64,000 nt of DNA, from NCBI GenBank assembly GCA_036346255.1, contig CM070617.1, forward strand, positions 8,783,501-8,847,500, written 5' to 3'. This document shows, piece after piece, positions 1 through 10,646 of this stretch. Within the stretch, counting starts at the first letter, position 1. Every line of letters begins with the position of its first letter. The notes under the pieces were generated by a model. It did no database searches, was not told the DNA's origin, and saw only the letters and a program-made list of their open reading frames with translations. The DNA is from Ampelocalamus luodianensis. Its lineage: Eukaryota; Streptophyta; Magnoliopsida; Poales; Poaceae. The position numbers and the translations under genes are program-made.

Positions 1-1370
1 GTGGATTTCTAGCCACTGCTGGACAAACTCGAGTGAAGGCTAGTGGGCTGGCAGGGTAGGCTACTCTCCTCCGCTGGCCGCTCCACCTTGGTAAAATCGG
101 TGCTCTACTCGATCCTGACATACTATCTCATGACATTGGTAAAATCGGTGCTCTACTCGATCCTGACATACTATCTCACGACCTTCAAAGCCCCAAAATC
201 CATCCTTCATGCCTTGGACCGCTTAAGGAGGAGGTTCCTCTAGGTGGGGGCAGAAATGTTAACAGGTGGCAAATGCAAAGTCATTTGGAAAATGGTGTGT
301 CGACCAAAAGAGCTAGGCGGTCTGTGGATTCTCAACCTCTCTACATTTGCGAGGGCCCTCAGACTTCGCTGGCTTTAGCAAGAATGGAAAGCCGAGAACA
401 AGCCTTGGGTTAGCATGGACACACCTTGCGACAAGATCGATAGACACCTCTTTGCGATGGCCACCTCAATCACTTTAGGCAATTGAAAAAACAAAGTTCT
501 GGACTTCAGCTTGGCTCAATGGGACTTCCCCTCAGGACATTGCACCGGAGATCTGCCATCATTCCATCCGAAAAAGCAGAATAGTCTCCGCAGCGCTGTA
601 GGACAACTGCTGGATACATGACATAAACTTACAAGGTGAAATCTCAGATGGCTAGTCCATCAGTTTCTAGGCCTTTGGGAAAGAAACCACCAAATCACCC
701 TGGATCCGTCAGCCCCGGATGAGATCACCTGGAAGCAATTCTCAAAGAGTGAATATTCAGCAAAATCAGCTTATGATTTGCAATTCCTAAGGATCAACGA
801 CAATGGAGTTTTAAAGTCTCATCTCGAAAACCTCTGTGCCACCTAAATGCAAACAGTTCGTGTGGCTAGCAATTCAAAACAGACCCTGGACCTCTGACAA
901 ACTGCAAGAGCGTGGTTGGCCAAACCAAGCCCTTTGCCCCTCTGGAGACAAACCCCAGAATCGGCTACCCACTTCTTGTGGGAGTGTAGGTACTCTCGTC
1001 GAGTCTGTCAGTCTATGAAAGACTGTGTGGGCTGTGCGCCACTTAGGCCATCCTATTGGTCGGTAAGTCATGGTATCGAGAAATGGTGAAGGACAATTTG
1101 CCACACTGGCCATCTGCTGAGGAGGGCAACGACCTTGGTGGTCATCTTAATCACCTGAGAGATCTGGAAAGAGGGCCATAATTTTCAACTGAAGATTCTC
1201 CTCGCCCATGGAGCTGGTCTCTAAGATGAAGGAAGAATGAATAGGTTGGACCCTTGCAGGGGGAAATGTCTGGAGCAATTAATACTCGTGTAATTAGTGT
1301 TTAGTTTGTCTCTCAGGGTTCGCAAACTTGTCTCTTGCACTGCTCTATTAATATAAAAGGTAGTCCTCCT
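1..1370 (+). pseudogene. Degenerate LINE (non-LTR retrotransposon) reverse transcriptase, C-terminal part
   Basis: This is the remnant of a plant L1-type LINE ORF2. The first open stretch (43-243) reads like the region just after the reverse transcriptase core (W-x-G-RLLS-AGR, then LVKSVL, then FKAPKSIL and LRRRFL). The frame continues through 260-400 (GGKCKVIWK, RPKELGGLWI). Around 836-1018 there is the start of the zinc-binding domain typical of plant LINE RTs (PPKCKQFVWLAIQNRPWT, then D-KLQERGW). Several stops and frame changes break the coding sequence, so it is not functional. The 5' part lies outside the window. A 3' end near 1330-1390, where 'taatataaaa' precedes an A-rich run, is inferred. 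Confidence 0.8.
88..183 (+). repeat. Two-copy 48-bp in-frame tandem duplication in the LINE ORF
   Basis: Bases 88-135 and 136-183 are almost identical 48-bp units (16 codons each). The encoded segment LVKSVLYSILTYYL-T therefore occurs twice in a row. LINE RTs normally carry one copy, so this is a local duplication in a dead element. Confidence 0.9.
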
Positions 1371-1834
1371 GCATGTTTTAAAAAAAACCTACAAAAAAGT
1401 ATCTTCCTCGAACAATAGAAGTAGTATCTAGTATGGATTGTAATTTGGAAGTACGTTCTTGGAATGGCTCTAAACTGAACTGATGTGCCCAACCTTTTCC
1501 TTTTCGTTCTCTTTTACTGGGATAGGTGATGTGCACTGGTTGCTTGATGTCTCCGGCAAAATATTGGTCGGTCTAGTGTCTGTACATATATGTAATCATG
1601 CATTTCCATTAATTACAATACAGAGGTCGCATGCATGACAGGCTAACTGACGAAATTCCACTCCACACACCGACACACATATAAACAAGTCATAGCGCAG
1701 AGTCGTCTCTCGTCTGATCGATAGATATGATTGGCAGGCAGGGAAGCGCACCAATTGGAGATTCGTTCGAGGGGCAGGCCGGCAGCTGCGGTTTAGCTCA
1801 TTCGTTAGCTCTTGGGCACTCATCCTTCATGCCC
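1371..1834. other. Intergenic, no recognisable feature
   Basis: This short mixed-composition stretch lies between the LINE remnant and the Copia remnant. The small open frames in it have no recognisable domain. It may hold a decayed 3' LTR of the Copia element, but no match to the sequence around 8230-8430 was seen. Confidence 0.4.
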
Positions 1835-2045
1835 ATGCCTCGTCAAACTCCATAAAAACCCAGTGGGAAAAATTTGGAGAAAGAGTACATGAATCATGTT
1901 CTGCTATGCTGCACGAATTGCCTCATTAAAAACCTTAGCCGAGAAACTTCAGGAAAACTCGTCAAGGGAAAAAGAGTACAATCCACCCAATTTTATTTAA
2001 TCTTCAGGATTTGCTCTTTGGGTATTCGATCTTCGTGATCAAGCT

Positions 2046-2436
2046 TTAGTAATGAGTTTGTGAAGATTCTCCCCCTGAATTCTGCACTTCTCTAAGTCTC
2101 ATCATTCCAATTTCCACATATGCACCTTTCAAAGCTAGATGCTGGAAGTGACTTAGTGAACAAATATGCAAGATTTTCACATGACTTAGTATGCAGTACC
2201 TTAATTTCGTCCATCTTTTGCATTTCATGAGCATAGAAGAACTTGGGGTTGATATGCTTTGTGAGAGAATTCTTCATATAACCCATCTGCATTTGTGCAA
2301 CACAAGCTGCATTATCTTCATAGATAACAGTGAGGGTTTGTGCGGTATTCAATCCACACGACTGCTGGATGTGGTGAATCATCCGCCGAAGCCAAACACA
2401 TTCTTGTAAGGCCTTGTACAATGCTATGATCTCCAA
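2046..2436 (-). pseudogene. Copia RNase H domain remnant
   Basis: The frame 2436-2092 encodes EIIALYKALQECVWLRRMI, then IYEDNAACVAQMQ, then TKHINPKFFYAHEMQ. These are the conserved RNase H motifs of Copia polyproteins. The tail MRLREVQNSGGES, just before the stop at 2046, is in the overlapping frame, which indicates a frameshift near the C terminus. In a live element this domain would degrade the RNA of the RNA:DNA hybrid. Confidence 0.85.
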
Positions 2437-3299
2437 GTGGTTCGTCGAAGTCGATACAAGATATTTCTTAGACGATTTTCATGGAATTGCGCCCACCACA
2501 TAGGAGTTCATAGGCGTTTATGATTTGGTGTATCGGGTCCTACAAGTACAGTCATCCGCATTACCATTCATAGTTAAGTCTTGGTTCTTTCTGTAGAACA
2601 GACTAAATTCTTTGCTTCTTTGGAGGTATCAGAAGATGTCCTTTATCCCCTGCCAATGCCTTTGGTAGGTTCTGCACTATACCTTGCTAGTAGGATCACG
2701 GCAAATACAATGTCTGTTCTAGTACAGTTTGCTAAATACATTAGTGCTTCTTTTGCACTTCATGTGGGAATTCGGTCCTGGACTTCTCCCCTCTTCTTTT
2801 AGGTCATGCAGGTCTTTGTCTTCTTTGCAAAGATCTCCGACCATTGGCACTTTCAAAAGGTATGCCCTTCCAAAGTCAAACATTTCGACACCTTCCGAGT
2901 GTAGGTTGATGATGTACTAATATTCCTTCAGGACATGCTCAAGCTCCAAGCCTAGGCAATATTTGGTTTTACCCAAATCTTTCATTTCAACTCCGACTCT
3001 GTAAGAGCTTGCTTTCCTAATGTCCTTCAGGTTCCATGATATTCAGATCATCTTCATACTCTAAGATTATACAAAATCCATTCGGGATCGTCGTATAAAT
3101 ACACAGAGATTATTCTCATTGTTCGTGTAGCCTTTCATGCATAGAAAGTCGCCTGCGATTATACCACATTATGCCCGATTGCTTAGGTTCGCATAATGAC
3201 TTTCTCGAGTTTCACATCGTACATGTTTCTATTTGCTCTGTTTTGGTTCGGGACGGTGATACATTGAGTATCTTCATATAAATGTCCGAATCCAATATT

Positions 3300-3710
3300 T
3301 CATAAAGGTATCTTTGTACCCCATCCATCAATTTCGCTTCTAACTTCAAGTTCACCGCCATTGAGATAAATACTTAAAGGAGTTCCACCCATGACCAGGG
3401 AATATGTTTCTTCATAATCATCTCCGGATGTTCGGTGAAAACTTGTGCAACAAGCCTTGCTTCTTTTATTTCTCTTTCGAACAAATACCCACTTATATCC
3501 TACAGGTGCACAGGGGGAGACGTGCGGCTTACATGTGCCCAAACGTTTTTCTTTTATTCGGAGAGAATATACGCTTCTATTGCCTTCTCTCAATCTTCTC
3601 AATCGATCTTTTCTTTCATTCAAATAACGATGCGAGCTCTGAATCAAGATTGATGATTGTGGCAAGTTTCTTTGCAAAGTAAATGTCGACATTGGTGTTG
3701 TCATATTCAA
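3300..3710 (-). pseudogene. Copia reverse transcriptase remnant
   Basis: The minus-strand frame contains GYKWVFVRKRN, which resembles the start of the Copia RT domain (W-VFK-K), followed by DYEETYSLVM, similar to D-x-ETYSPV. Downstream sequence to about 2460 probably holds the rest of RT in several broken frames. The YVDD catalytic box could not be followed in one frame. It is not functional. Confidence 0.65.
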
Positions 3711-4323
3711 AGGTTCTCCGAGGTCATAAAGTTTATAACTATTTCTTCAAGGCGGCGATTCTTTTAATGCTTCTACTTGCTCACCGCTGCTTCCACCGGG
3801 CAAGTCCCTTTAGTTTTTCAGCTCAGATGTGTGCGCACACATCCATGCCGATGTCTCCTTCTTGGGGATGTTCAATTCTCGTATGCCTTTTCGAAGGTTC
3901 CATACCGATGCCGAGTCTCAACGGCTCCCTTCTCGGTTCGGGCACTTGGTGATCGGTGTGTCAAGTCCTTCTTATCCTTTTTCACCAGCGTCCCTGTTAC
4001 TTGATTCGAGGGACCGGAGTTCTCGCCCTTTGTTACGAGGCCTCGGGCGGGATTAGGATACCTTCAATGGTATTTCAACCTCTCCGGCATTGCTTGCGGA
4101 CAAATGCTACTTATTCACGCTCTTCAAATCACTAAAGTAGTCCGCGATTGATTCGCTAATATTTACAAATCAATTGTCTTCTGGACTTCAATTGTCTTCT
4201 AGACTTCAATTCAGTTATCTTCTGGACTGCAATTACTTCTGGACTTCTCTATTTGTTTCACTAGTGTGTGGGTCATATGCATAGATTTCAATTATCTTCT
4301 GGACTTCAAATGTCTTCTAGACT

Positions 4324-4700
4324 TCAATTATTTCCCGACATTATTATCAAGGGTTGATTTCCTCCCCCTAATGACGGGAAACTAACCTCATCTAATGTAC
4401 TATCGTAATTGGGCATTTTACAAATCTCGATCATATGGTCCAAATATTTGATTATGGATGCTGTCTCATAACCAACGATATCCGGACTTTCTGAGAGGAC
4501 CCATTGCGATTCACGCGGTGGTGGTATAGGTATATAACCCTTGCGAACCAACTGCGAAGATGAGAAGTTTTCAGTGCTGACCCTTGCGCTAGTTGCATAG
4601 GTGGATGGATGTTATAGGCCGATGGTCTAAAATTGATGAGAGTTGCTGCGGGCAGGACTGCGTGTCCCCAACATATAGTTGATAAATTACAATTCTTCAA
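4324..4700 (-). pseudogene. Copia integrase C-terminal region remnant
   Basis: The frame 4700-4452 reads WGHAVLPAATLINFRPSAYN, the usual end of the Copia integrase core. The overlapping frame 4551-4324 continues with GYETASIIKYLDHM and EVSFPSLGG, the conserved linker between integrase and RT. The change of frame between the two segments shows a disabling frameshift. Confidence 0.8.
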
Positions 4701-4895
4701 AGTTACGCTAGTCCATTCTCAAGTGCGGATAAAGTGGTATAGAATGCTCAACTTTAATTCCCATTTTCATACAATAATCATCGATGCCTTCGAGTACATT
4801 CTCGGCGTTGTCCATTCGTGATGGACTTCACGTGATGATCGATTTTTTCAATTGTTAATTATCTGCGAGATTTAGCTTTGCAAAAGCATGATTTC

Positions 4896-5520
4896 TCATA
4901 GACAATAAACATATATGCGACCATTCCGAGGAAGCATCGATGAGCACCATAAAATACCTAATTGACCCTTACAGGGGTTGTATAGGACCGCAAAAATCTC
5001 CCGGGATACGGTCAAGGAATACAGGGACTTCATCCTTTGTTTGTCGAGCAAAGGTCTAATAATTAATTTCCCGGTGGCACATGCGGGGCACACAAAATCT
5101 TCCAGATTCGAGAAATTCTTTATATTCATATTATGTCCCTGTGAATTGTTAATTATATCTCTCATTATCCTAAGGCCTAAGCGGCATAATCTATCATGCC
5201 AGAGATAGATAAGTTCAGAGCTTCTAAATACGGTTTTCAAGGCAGTATAGGCTGCAGGTGCCTTAATATTAGTGTAGTATAGCCCAAGTTTCATATGAAG
5301 GAAGACATTCTAATGTCATTTTCACTTTCTTCACACTTTGTAATGAGCAGTATTCTGTACCGTACTCTTCTTCAGTCTCTACATGGAAACTGTTAGCGCA
5401 AATATCCTTGAGAGTTCTAGTCAATTTTGGGTACAACAAGTCTTCTTCAATGACCAAAGTTGTGCCCGTTGAGAGTATAATTATGGCCATTCTTGAGCCT
5501 ATTATACAAGTATCGCTGCC
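4896..5520 (-). pseudogene. Copia protease tail and GAG-pre-integrase zinc-binding region remnant
   Basis: The frame 5490-5269 resembles the region after the Copia protease (VIEEDLLYPKLTRTLKDI, then NSFHVET). The frame 5294-4896 contains LGLYYTNI, LWHDRLCRLGLRIMRDII and a C-x2-C-x-TGK pattern, which is the GAG-pre-integrase HHCC-like module. The segments lie in different frames. No intact protein can be made. Confidence 0.8.
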
Positions 5521-7039
5521 TGCGATTGTCGTAAGACTACCAGCATTCTTGCTGATTGACTGGAAAAATTTCCATTTCTCTCAGGATGGTATTCGTTGTG
5601 CCGCTACATGCTAAGCACACTTCCTCCATAGGGCGCCACACGCGTTCTAATATAATGTACTTTATTAATATGTAGCGAAAGCAAGCAACACATAAATAAA
5701 ATACTTGATATCGAACGTAACTAGCTATTATAAAGACGGGAAAATAAGCCTTGCAGGACTCATAATAAGAATTTAATTCTTTGCTCTTCTAGAGCTTGCA
5801 ACCATTATTCAATAATTCAAAGTTCTGCTTCAATTACAAACTGCAAGTTTCTATAAAAGATCCAAGTGCAATGCGTACACTAGATCGAATCGCCAAGTAT
5901 TCGTGAACTTCACCTCAATCGCCTTCATGCGCGATCTTCTCTTTTTGGGTAGCTACAATGCGGCAATTTCGATATCCAAAAGAGGGATGATGGGTCATTA
6001 TGTGGCTATCCACATTCATAAGTGCAACTAATGGATGTGAATCCTCTGTGCCTACAATGGCGAGGTGTGCCTCATGCTATCATTTGCCCTTCTTCTTTGA
6101 TTGGAAAACATCAATAACGTGCGACGCACTACCTTACCCTTCTTGCTCCTCTCATTCGTGAGAGGTTTCTTCACCTTATAGCTGCTAGCAGTGGCTTCAT
6201 GACCAACATTGCTATTAGGTGGCTACGAGATGTAGTTCTTTCTTAGAACATCATCTTGAGTTTCCGCAACTTGCATGGTGTCAATTAATTCGGCATACTA
6301 CTTGTAACCGTATTGACGATAGTTGCGTGCGGATTGCACCGCGTTTGGGTGAAAGGTAGAGAGTCTCTCTCGATCTTCTGCTCATCCGTGATTACATTAC
6401 CACAGAATTGAAGACTGATATAAATTTTTATACAAAATCTGGCCTTGCTGGGTCAGTTCTTCGAACTACTGATTCGTGATGCCAGTCATATTCATATTCA
6501 TGCAAAAAGTTCAAAGGATTACTGCTAGTAATCTGCATAAAATGGTTGCAAAATTCTCATAATGCTATTCGAACTCCAGGTTCGTGTTCCCGTATTTTTC
6601 TATGCATTTTTCATGATTTACTGTTATTTTCAGTGATTAAAAGCAATATAAACAATCACAGATAATCAAAAACAGTAAATACAATACATAAAGCATAGAA
6701 ATAATAATAACAAAGTTAAACATGCTTCAAATACAAAAACAGATTCAAAAATTGAATTCCCGAGGTCGTTTCCTGCTGGAAAAAGACTTTTCGGTGAAAA
6801 CTGCAAGTTTCAGGGGTTAAAACGCAAAATCTCAGTTCTGAGAGAATTTGCGCGTAATTTTCATATCTTCCGAGGGGTTTTCTGTAAATTTCATTATACG
6901 CTGAAAACTTATGCGTAATTAGGAAAACTTCAAGGCCTTTCTGTAAAATTCCAATTTCGGTCCCCTTTTTCTCTCTCGCCGGCCCCTTTTTTTTTCTCGC
7001 TGGGCCTCTTTTCCTGCCCCTTTTTTTTTCTCGGCTGCT

Positions 7040-7780
7040 ATGGCTTATTTGGGCCTACCACCTCGGCCTCTTCAAGAGGAGAAGGGTAGGGTTTCCTACC
7101 TAGCACCACCAAGGCGGCTCGCATGGAGCCGAGGAAGCCGGCGGCGGGCGGCGGCCGGCCCGCCGCGGGGGGCGCGCGATTGGGCGACGCACGCGGGCAC
7201 TCGAAGAAAGAAGCGCGTGCGCGCGCGCTCGTGGCAACATCGGGCGGCGCGGCAACAGCCGAGCGCGAGCGCCGGTGGAAGAGCGCGCGCCGTGGCGGCG
7301 ACGCGCGCTACGAGTGCGCGTGAGGCGCGATTCGGTGGCAGCGGCGCAGCCCGCGGCACGCGCGCGGTGGATCCGGCGAAACGAGGCGCGCCACGAGCGC
7401 GGCGGTGCTCTGGCGCCGCGCGGGGTTGCGGCGGCGTTTACTGGCGCCGCGCGAGGTTGCGGCCGACGTGGCGTGCGTGCCGGCGGTGGCAACTCCTCTC
7501 CCCCTGTTTTTCTTTTCTTTTCGCCGGCGGCGGCGGTCCTTCGGAGGATCAGCGACGCGCGGCGCGGCTTCAACGCCACAGGGCGACGGGAACGGCCATG
7601 GCGGCGCCCACTTGCGGTGCGCTACGAGCGCGGCCGGCGGTTCATGGTTTGGCCATCCGCGGCGCTTTCAAGGTGGTGGTGCCGTGCGGTTTCATGGTCG
7701 TCGCGCGCCACGAAGCGCGCGGGGTTGGCGAAGATCGCGGCACGCTCTTCATGGCGAGCCTTTTTTTCTTTTGAGTTTCT
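7040..7780. other. Very GC-rich low-complexity block inside the Copia element
   Basis: This stretch is dominated by 'gcg', 'ggc' and 'cgcgc' words. Long open frames occur on both strands in nearly every frame, which is expected of GC-rich DNA without stop codons. The translations are Arg/Ala/Gly-rich and match no domain. It lies between the gag-side sequence and the 5' LTR remnant, where the leader of a Copia element should be. It could be leader sequence, a captured gene fragment or a separate insertion. Confidence 0.5.
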
Positions 7781-8230
7781 TCGCTCATGTATGCTATGCA
7801 ATGTGCAATGTAATATATTGCGAGATTGCAATCCGAGGCGCGCTTCATGCCGTCATGTGCGCGCTTGCCGCGCGCTAGCGGCGTGGCTCGGCTGTTGCCT
7901 CCGTGGCGATACGTGATGGCGACTATGCCGACCGTAACGATCGCGAGGTAGTGACACCGCTGCAAAAGCGGTGCCGCACATGGTGCCTTCCATGCGATTT
8001 CATCTACTACCTACGGCACAATCATCATCTACTCTTTCATGTAATCCACCGATCGGCTTGGCCGGCGACTTCAAGTCGGCTCGCTGTAGATTAGAGCGGA
8101 TTTGCACCGTAGGAAAACAATCTAGAAAGCCAAATTTGCGACTTGAAAGCAATCTAGAAAACGATTCAATCCACGAGTGTCGCTCATCGACGGCTACCTT
8201 TCGATGCGAGGAGAGTCGATCGTGCCGATA

Positions 8231-8430
8231 ACGTGTTGAGGAACCGTTGGCGAGTCCATCCGAGCGATTACCTCGTGACAAGCCGAGAATCGTAAGAACA
8301 ATGCATGAACAACAAGAACAGAATAAGAGATTGAAAACAAAGGTATAGGGGACGTCTTGCTTCTTTTATTCCTTCATCAAACGATCAATCCTTTACAATG
8401 AATAGCACCCCTATTTATAGGCTCACGACC
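8231..8430 (-). promoter_or_regulatory. 5' LTR remnant (TATA box, R-U5, leader) of the Copia element
   Basis: On the minus strand a 'tataaatagg' TATA box (plus-strand 'cctatttataggc', about 8409-8421) is followed by U-rich sequence and, near 8228-8243, by 'cctcaacacgttatcggc', similar to the sequence that follows the 5' LTR in many Tork-type Copia elements. This supports the minus orientation and places the retroelement transcription start around 8380-8390. Confidence 0.6.
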
Positions 8431-9243
8431 CTTCTAGGGTTTGGGATGAGAGCCCACCTTGGGCAGACTCCGGTCCTCGGGCCCGGCTTCCAACAGAAGC
8501 ACATGATGCGAGATTCCGAAGAAACGGCCCGAGCGTGCCGGAGTCCCGACCAGCCGAGCGAGCATGGCTCCAAAATTCGCCGTTCCCAAGTTGGCCGCGC
8601 GGATCATGCCGTGCCGTAGCGCGTGCGTACCTTTGGTTGGCTTATTCCCACACGGAGATTGCTAACGAGTACTCAGAGTACTTCCTCACCTTGGGTCAAG
8701 GTACTCGAATTTTGAACAGTCTGATTTTACCTTACGATTTGTGCTCCATGTGACTCCGACGACCGGCAGCGAGACTTTGACGACGCTCTAGTGAGGTTAG
8801 GGTTCACTTAGGGTTTGGGTTGGGTTCACCAGAGCCCCAGGTATAGAGAGAGGTCAGGGGAGCCGACGGATCTGCGACGGGGTGGCGATGGCGCCACTGG
8901 TACCGCGGGTCGGAGGAGGGCGGGGAGTGATGGAGGTCGGCAGGGGTGATGAGACGAGAGCTGTTAGGAGGTGGTGACAGATCCAACGGTGGTAGCCACC
9001 AGAGACGAGGAAGAAGGACGGTGTGGGGGCCTCTCGCCGGAGAGGAGGAAGAAGAGGGGCACAACGATGGCTCACCGGAGAGGAGTAAGAAGGGAGGCGG
9101 GAGCAGCGGTTGGGGCGGAGGGAGTGAGGTGGGATCGGCGGTGGATCACCGATGGGTAACGCTGGCGCCGGGGACAAGGACGGCAACGGCACGGCAGCGG
9201 GGGTGGCGGCATCTAGGGTTAGGAGGAGGGGAGGGGGAATATA
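8431..9243. other. Intergenic, partly GC/purine-rich, no recognisable gene
   Basis: Bases 8830-9240 are purine-rich on the plus strand ('ggagg', 'gaggaag' words). They give Pro/Ser-rich open frames on the minus strand with no domain. Composition and lack of motifs argue against a real gene. The start of this stretch may still be U3 of the Copia LTR. Confidence 0.4.
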
Positions 9244-9414
9244 TATGGTGTGGGGAGGATAAGATATTTTGGATCTAGATCTAATTGCTCAAAATTCAAG
9301 TACCCACTAGTAAAAAAATACTCACATATGGTGTGGAGGAGGGGTGAGATATTTTGGATCTAGATCCAATGACTTAAAATTCAAATACCCACTAGCAAAA
9401 AAAAAAATACTGCC
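9244..9414. repeat. Two-copy tandem repeat of about 83-88 bp
   Basis: Unit 1 (9244-9326) and unit 2 (9327-about 9414) share 'tatggtgtgg', 'agatattttggatctagat' and 'tacccactag' blocks with scattered differences and a longer A run in unit 2. No coding role is visible. Confidence 0.85.
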
Positions 9415-10646
9415 CATGGTTAAGATATCGCGGAAGTCATCCGCTCTCTCCCTTTCTTGTACTGGGGGCCAACCAACTTTGACTGCTATCCATATGTGTA
9501 CAGCTTGGTTTGTGCAGATAGCCAGACCCTGTTTGGAATGCATCATGTAACATGTTCGTGCGTGCTCGTCGGGACCTATATTGTTTGTTACAAAATTCTT
9601 ATTAAGGAATTCTTATTTAATTCATGGGTTTTAAATAGCACCTCGAGTCTCGACGAATGTTACGACACTTGTTCACCGCATTTCCAGACGTGTGGCCTGC
9701 GTATGAATCTTAGAGCGGCCGAGTTTTGCACGATTTTGCATATGAATCTTATTAAGGAGACTGATCGAGAGGAAGTGACGATTTTGCATCCAAAAGAGAA
9801 AAATGTAAAGCGAGACAAGGTGCCGAATGGGCTCGTGAGTTTTCTTCTGTTTCCCCAACGGCAAGCGACAGCTACGTTTGCAGGCAGCTTAGAAAAACAC
9901 CACGACTTTGGGGGGCGCGCGGTGGGCACGACTCCAAGTCTGCGCTTTGGGTCTCCGAGCACTATGGTGCTCCGGGTCCATCACGCCCCCGTGGATCGCG
10001 GCCTTCTTGTCCTTGCAGAAACCGGTTGTTTGAGAATGTGACGTGAAGAGGTGCACACAGTTCAAATGCTATGTTTGCTATGGTTGTAGTTTTTTTTCCT
10101 CTCTCTGAAAAACAACTTCTAGTTGATCTGTATGACTGAAGGTTGAACGGCCGAGTTAAAGATGTTTGATGTTTGATAGTCTGCCATTTAGTTAGGCTAG
10201 CTGGCTATTCTGAGTTAGAAAATATATGGAATGCCTCTGAAGCAAATGATGACGATTTTGATGTCGTTTGAAGGACATTATAAGTGGATTTAATTTATTT
10301 TTACATGTTTGCGTAGAAATGTAAATTTAAGCATTAAACATACTAAAGTCCCAATTGCCAAGTATTAAATACAAAACGTTACATGTATGGATCCTTGCTT
10401 TGAACTTTCGCATATTTGTTTATACGAAATCTACCAAAAACACATGTCATATGAAATCAAACAAAGCAAATCACACTAATACAATAATTAGAGTACCTAA
10501 TCCCCGATTCGTGGAAGGAAGCAACAACAACATGGCTTATCCTCCTTCCTTTGCATTGCATCATCAGAGCACCATAAGGATTGCACAAATTAAAATTTCA
10601 GTCACTTAGCCTCAGATTGCAGAGAAAAATCGCCGAACCAAACACA
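9415..10646. other. Intergenic, no recognisable feature
   Basis: The sequence is AT-rich with a few short open frames and no domain, splice-supported exon or terminal repeat that I can support. Confidence 0.4.

Larger units (their letters stand above)
1835..8430 (-). mobile_element. Degenerate Ty1/Copia LTR retrotransposon (Tork-like), minus strand
   Basis: Read on the minus strand, Copia domains appear in the expected order: a 5' LTR fragment with TATA box near 8413, leader, possible gag debris (about 5.9-6.4 kb), protease and GAG-pre-integrase (about 5.52-4.9 kb), integrase C-terminal part (4.70-4.32 kb), reverse transcriptase debris (about 3.7-3.3 kb) and RNase H (2.44-2.05 kb). The post-pol segment at 1840-1975 is rich in 'cctcgt-aaa' and 'cccagtgggaaaa' motifs, usual downstream of pol in Tork-type elements. 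Every domain is interrupted by stops or frameshifts, so the element is old and dead. Outer ends are approximate, and no intact LTR pair or target duplication could be identified. Confidence 0.75.

Noticed and set aside
7040..7916. Long overlapping open frames of up to 244 codons on both strands
   Set aside because: They lie in extreme GC-rich DNA, are open in several frames at once, are Arg/Ala/Gly-rich, and show no domain or splice context.
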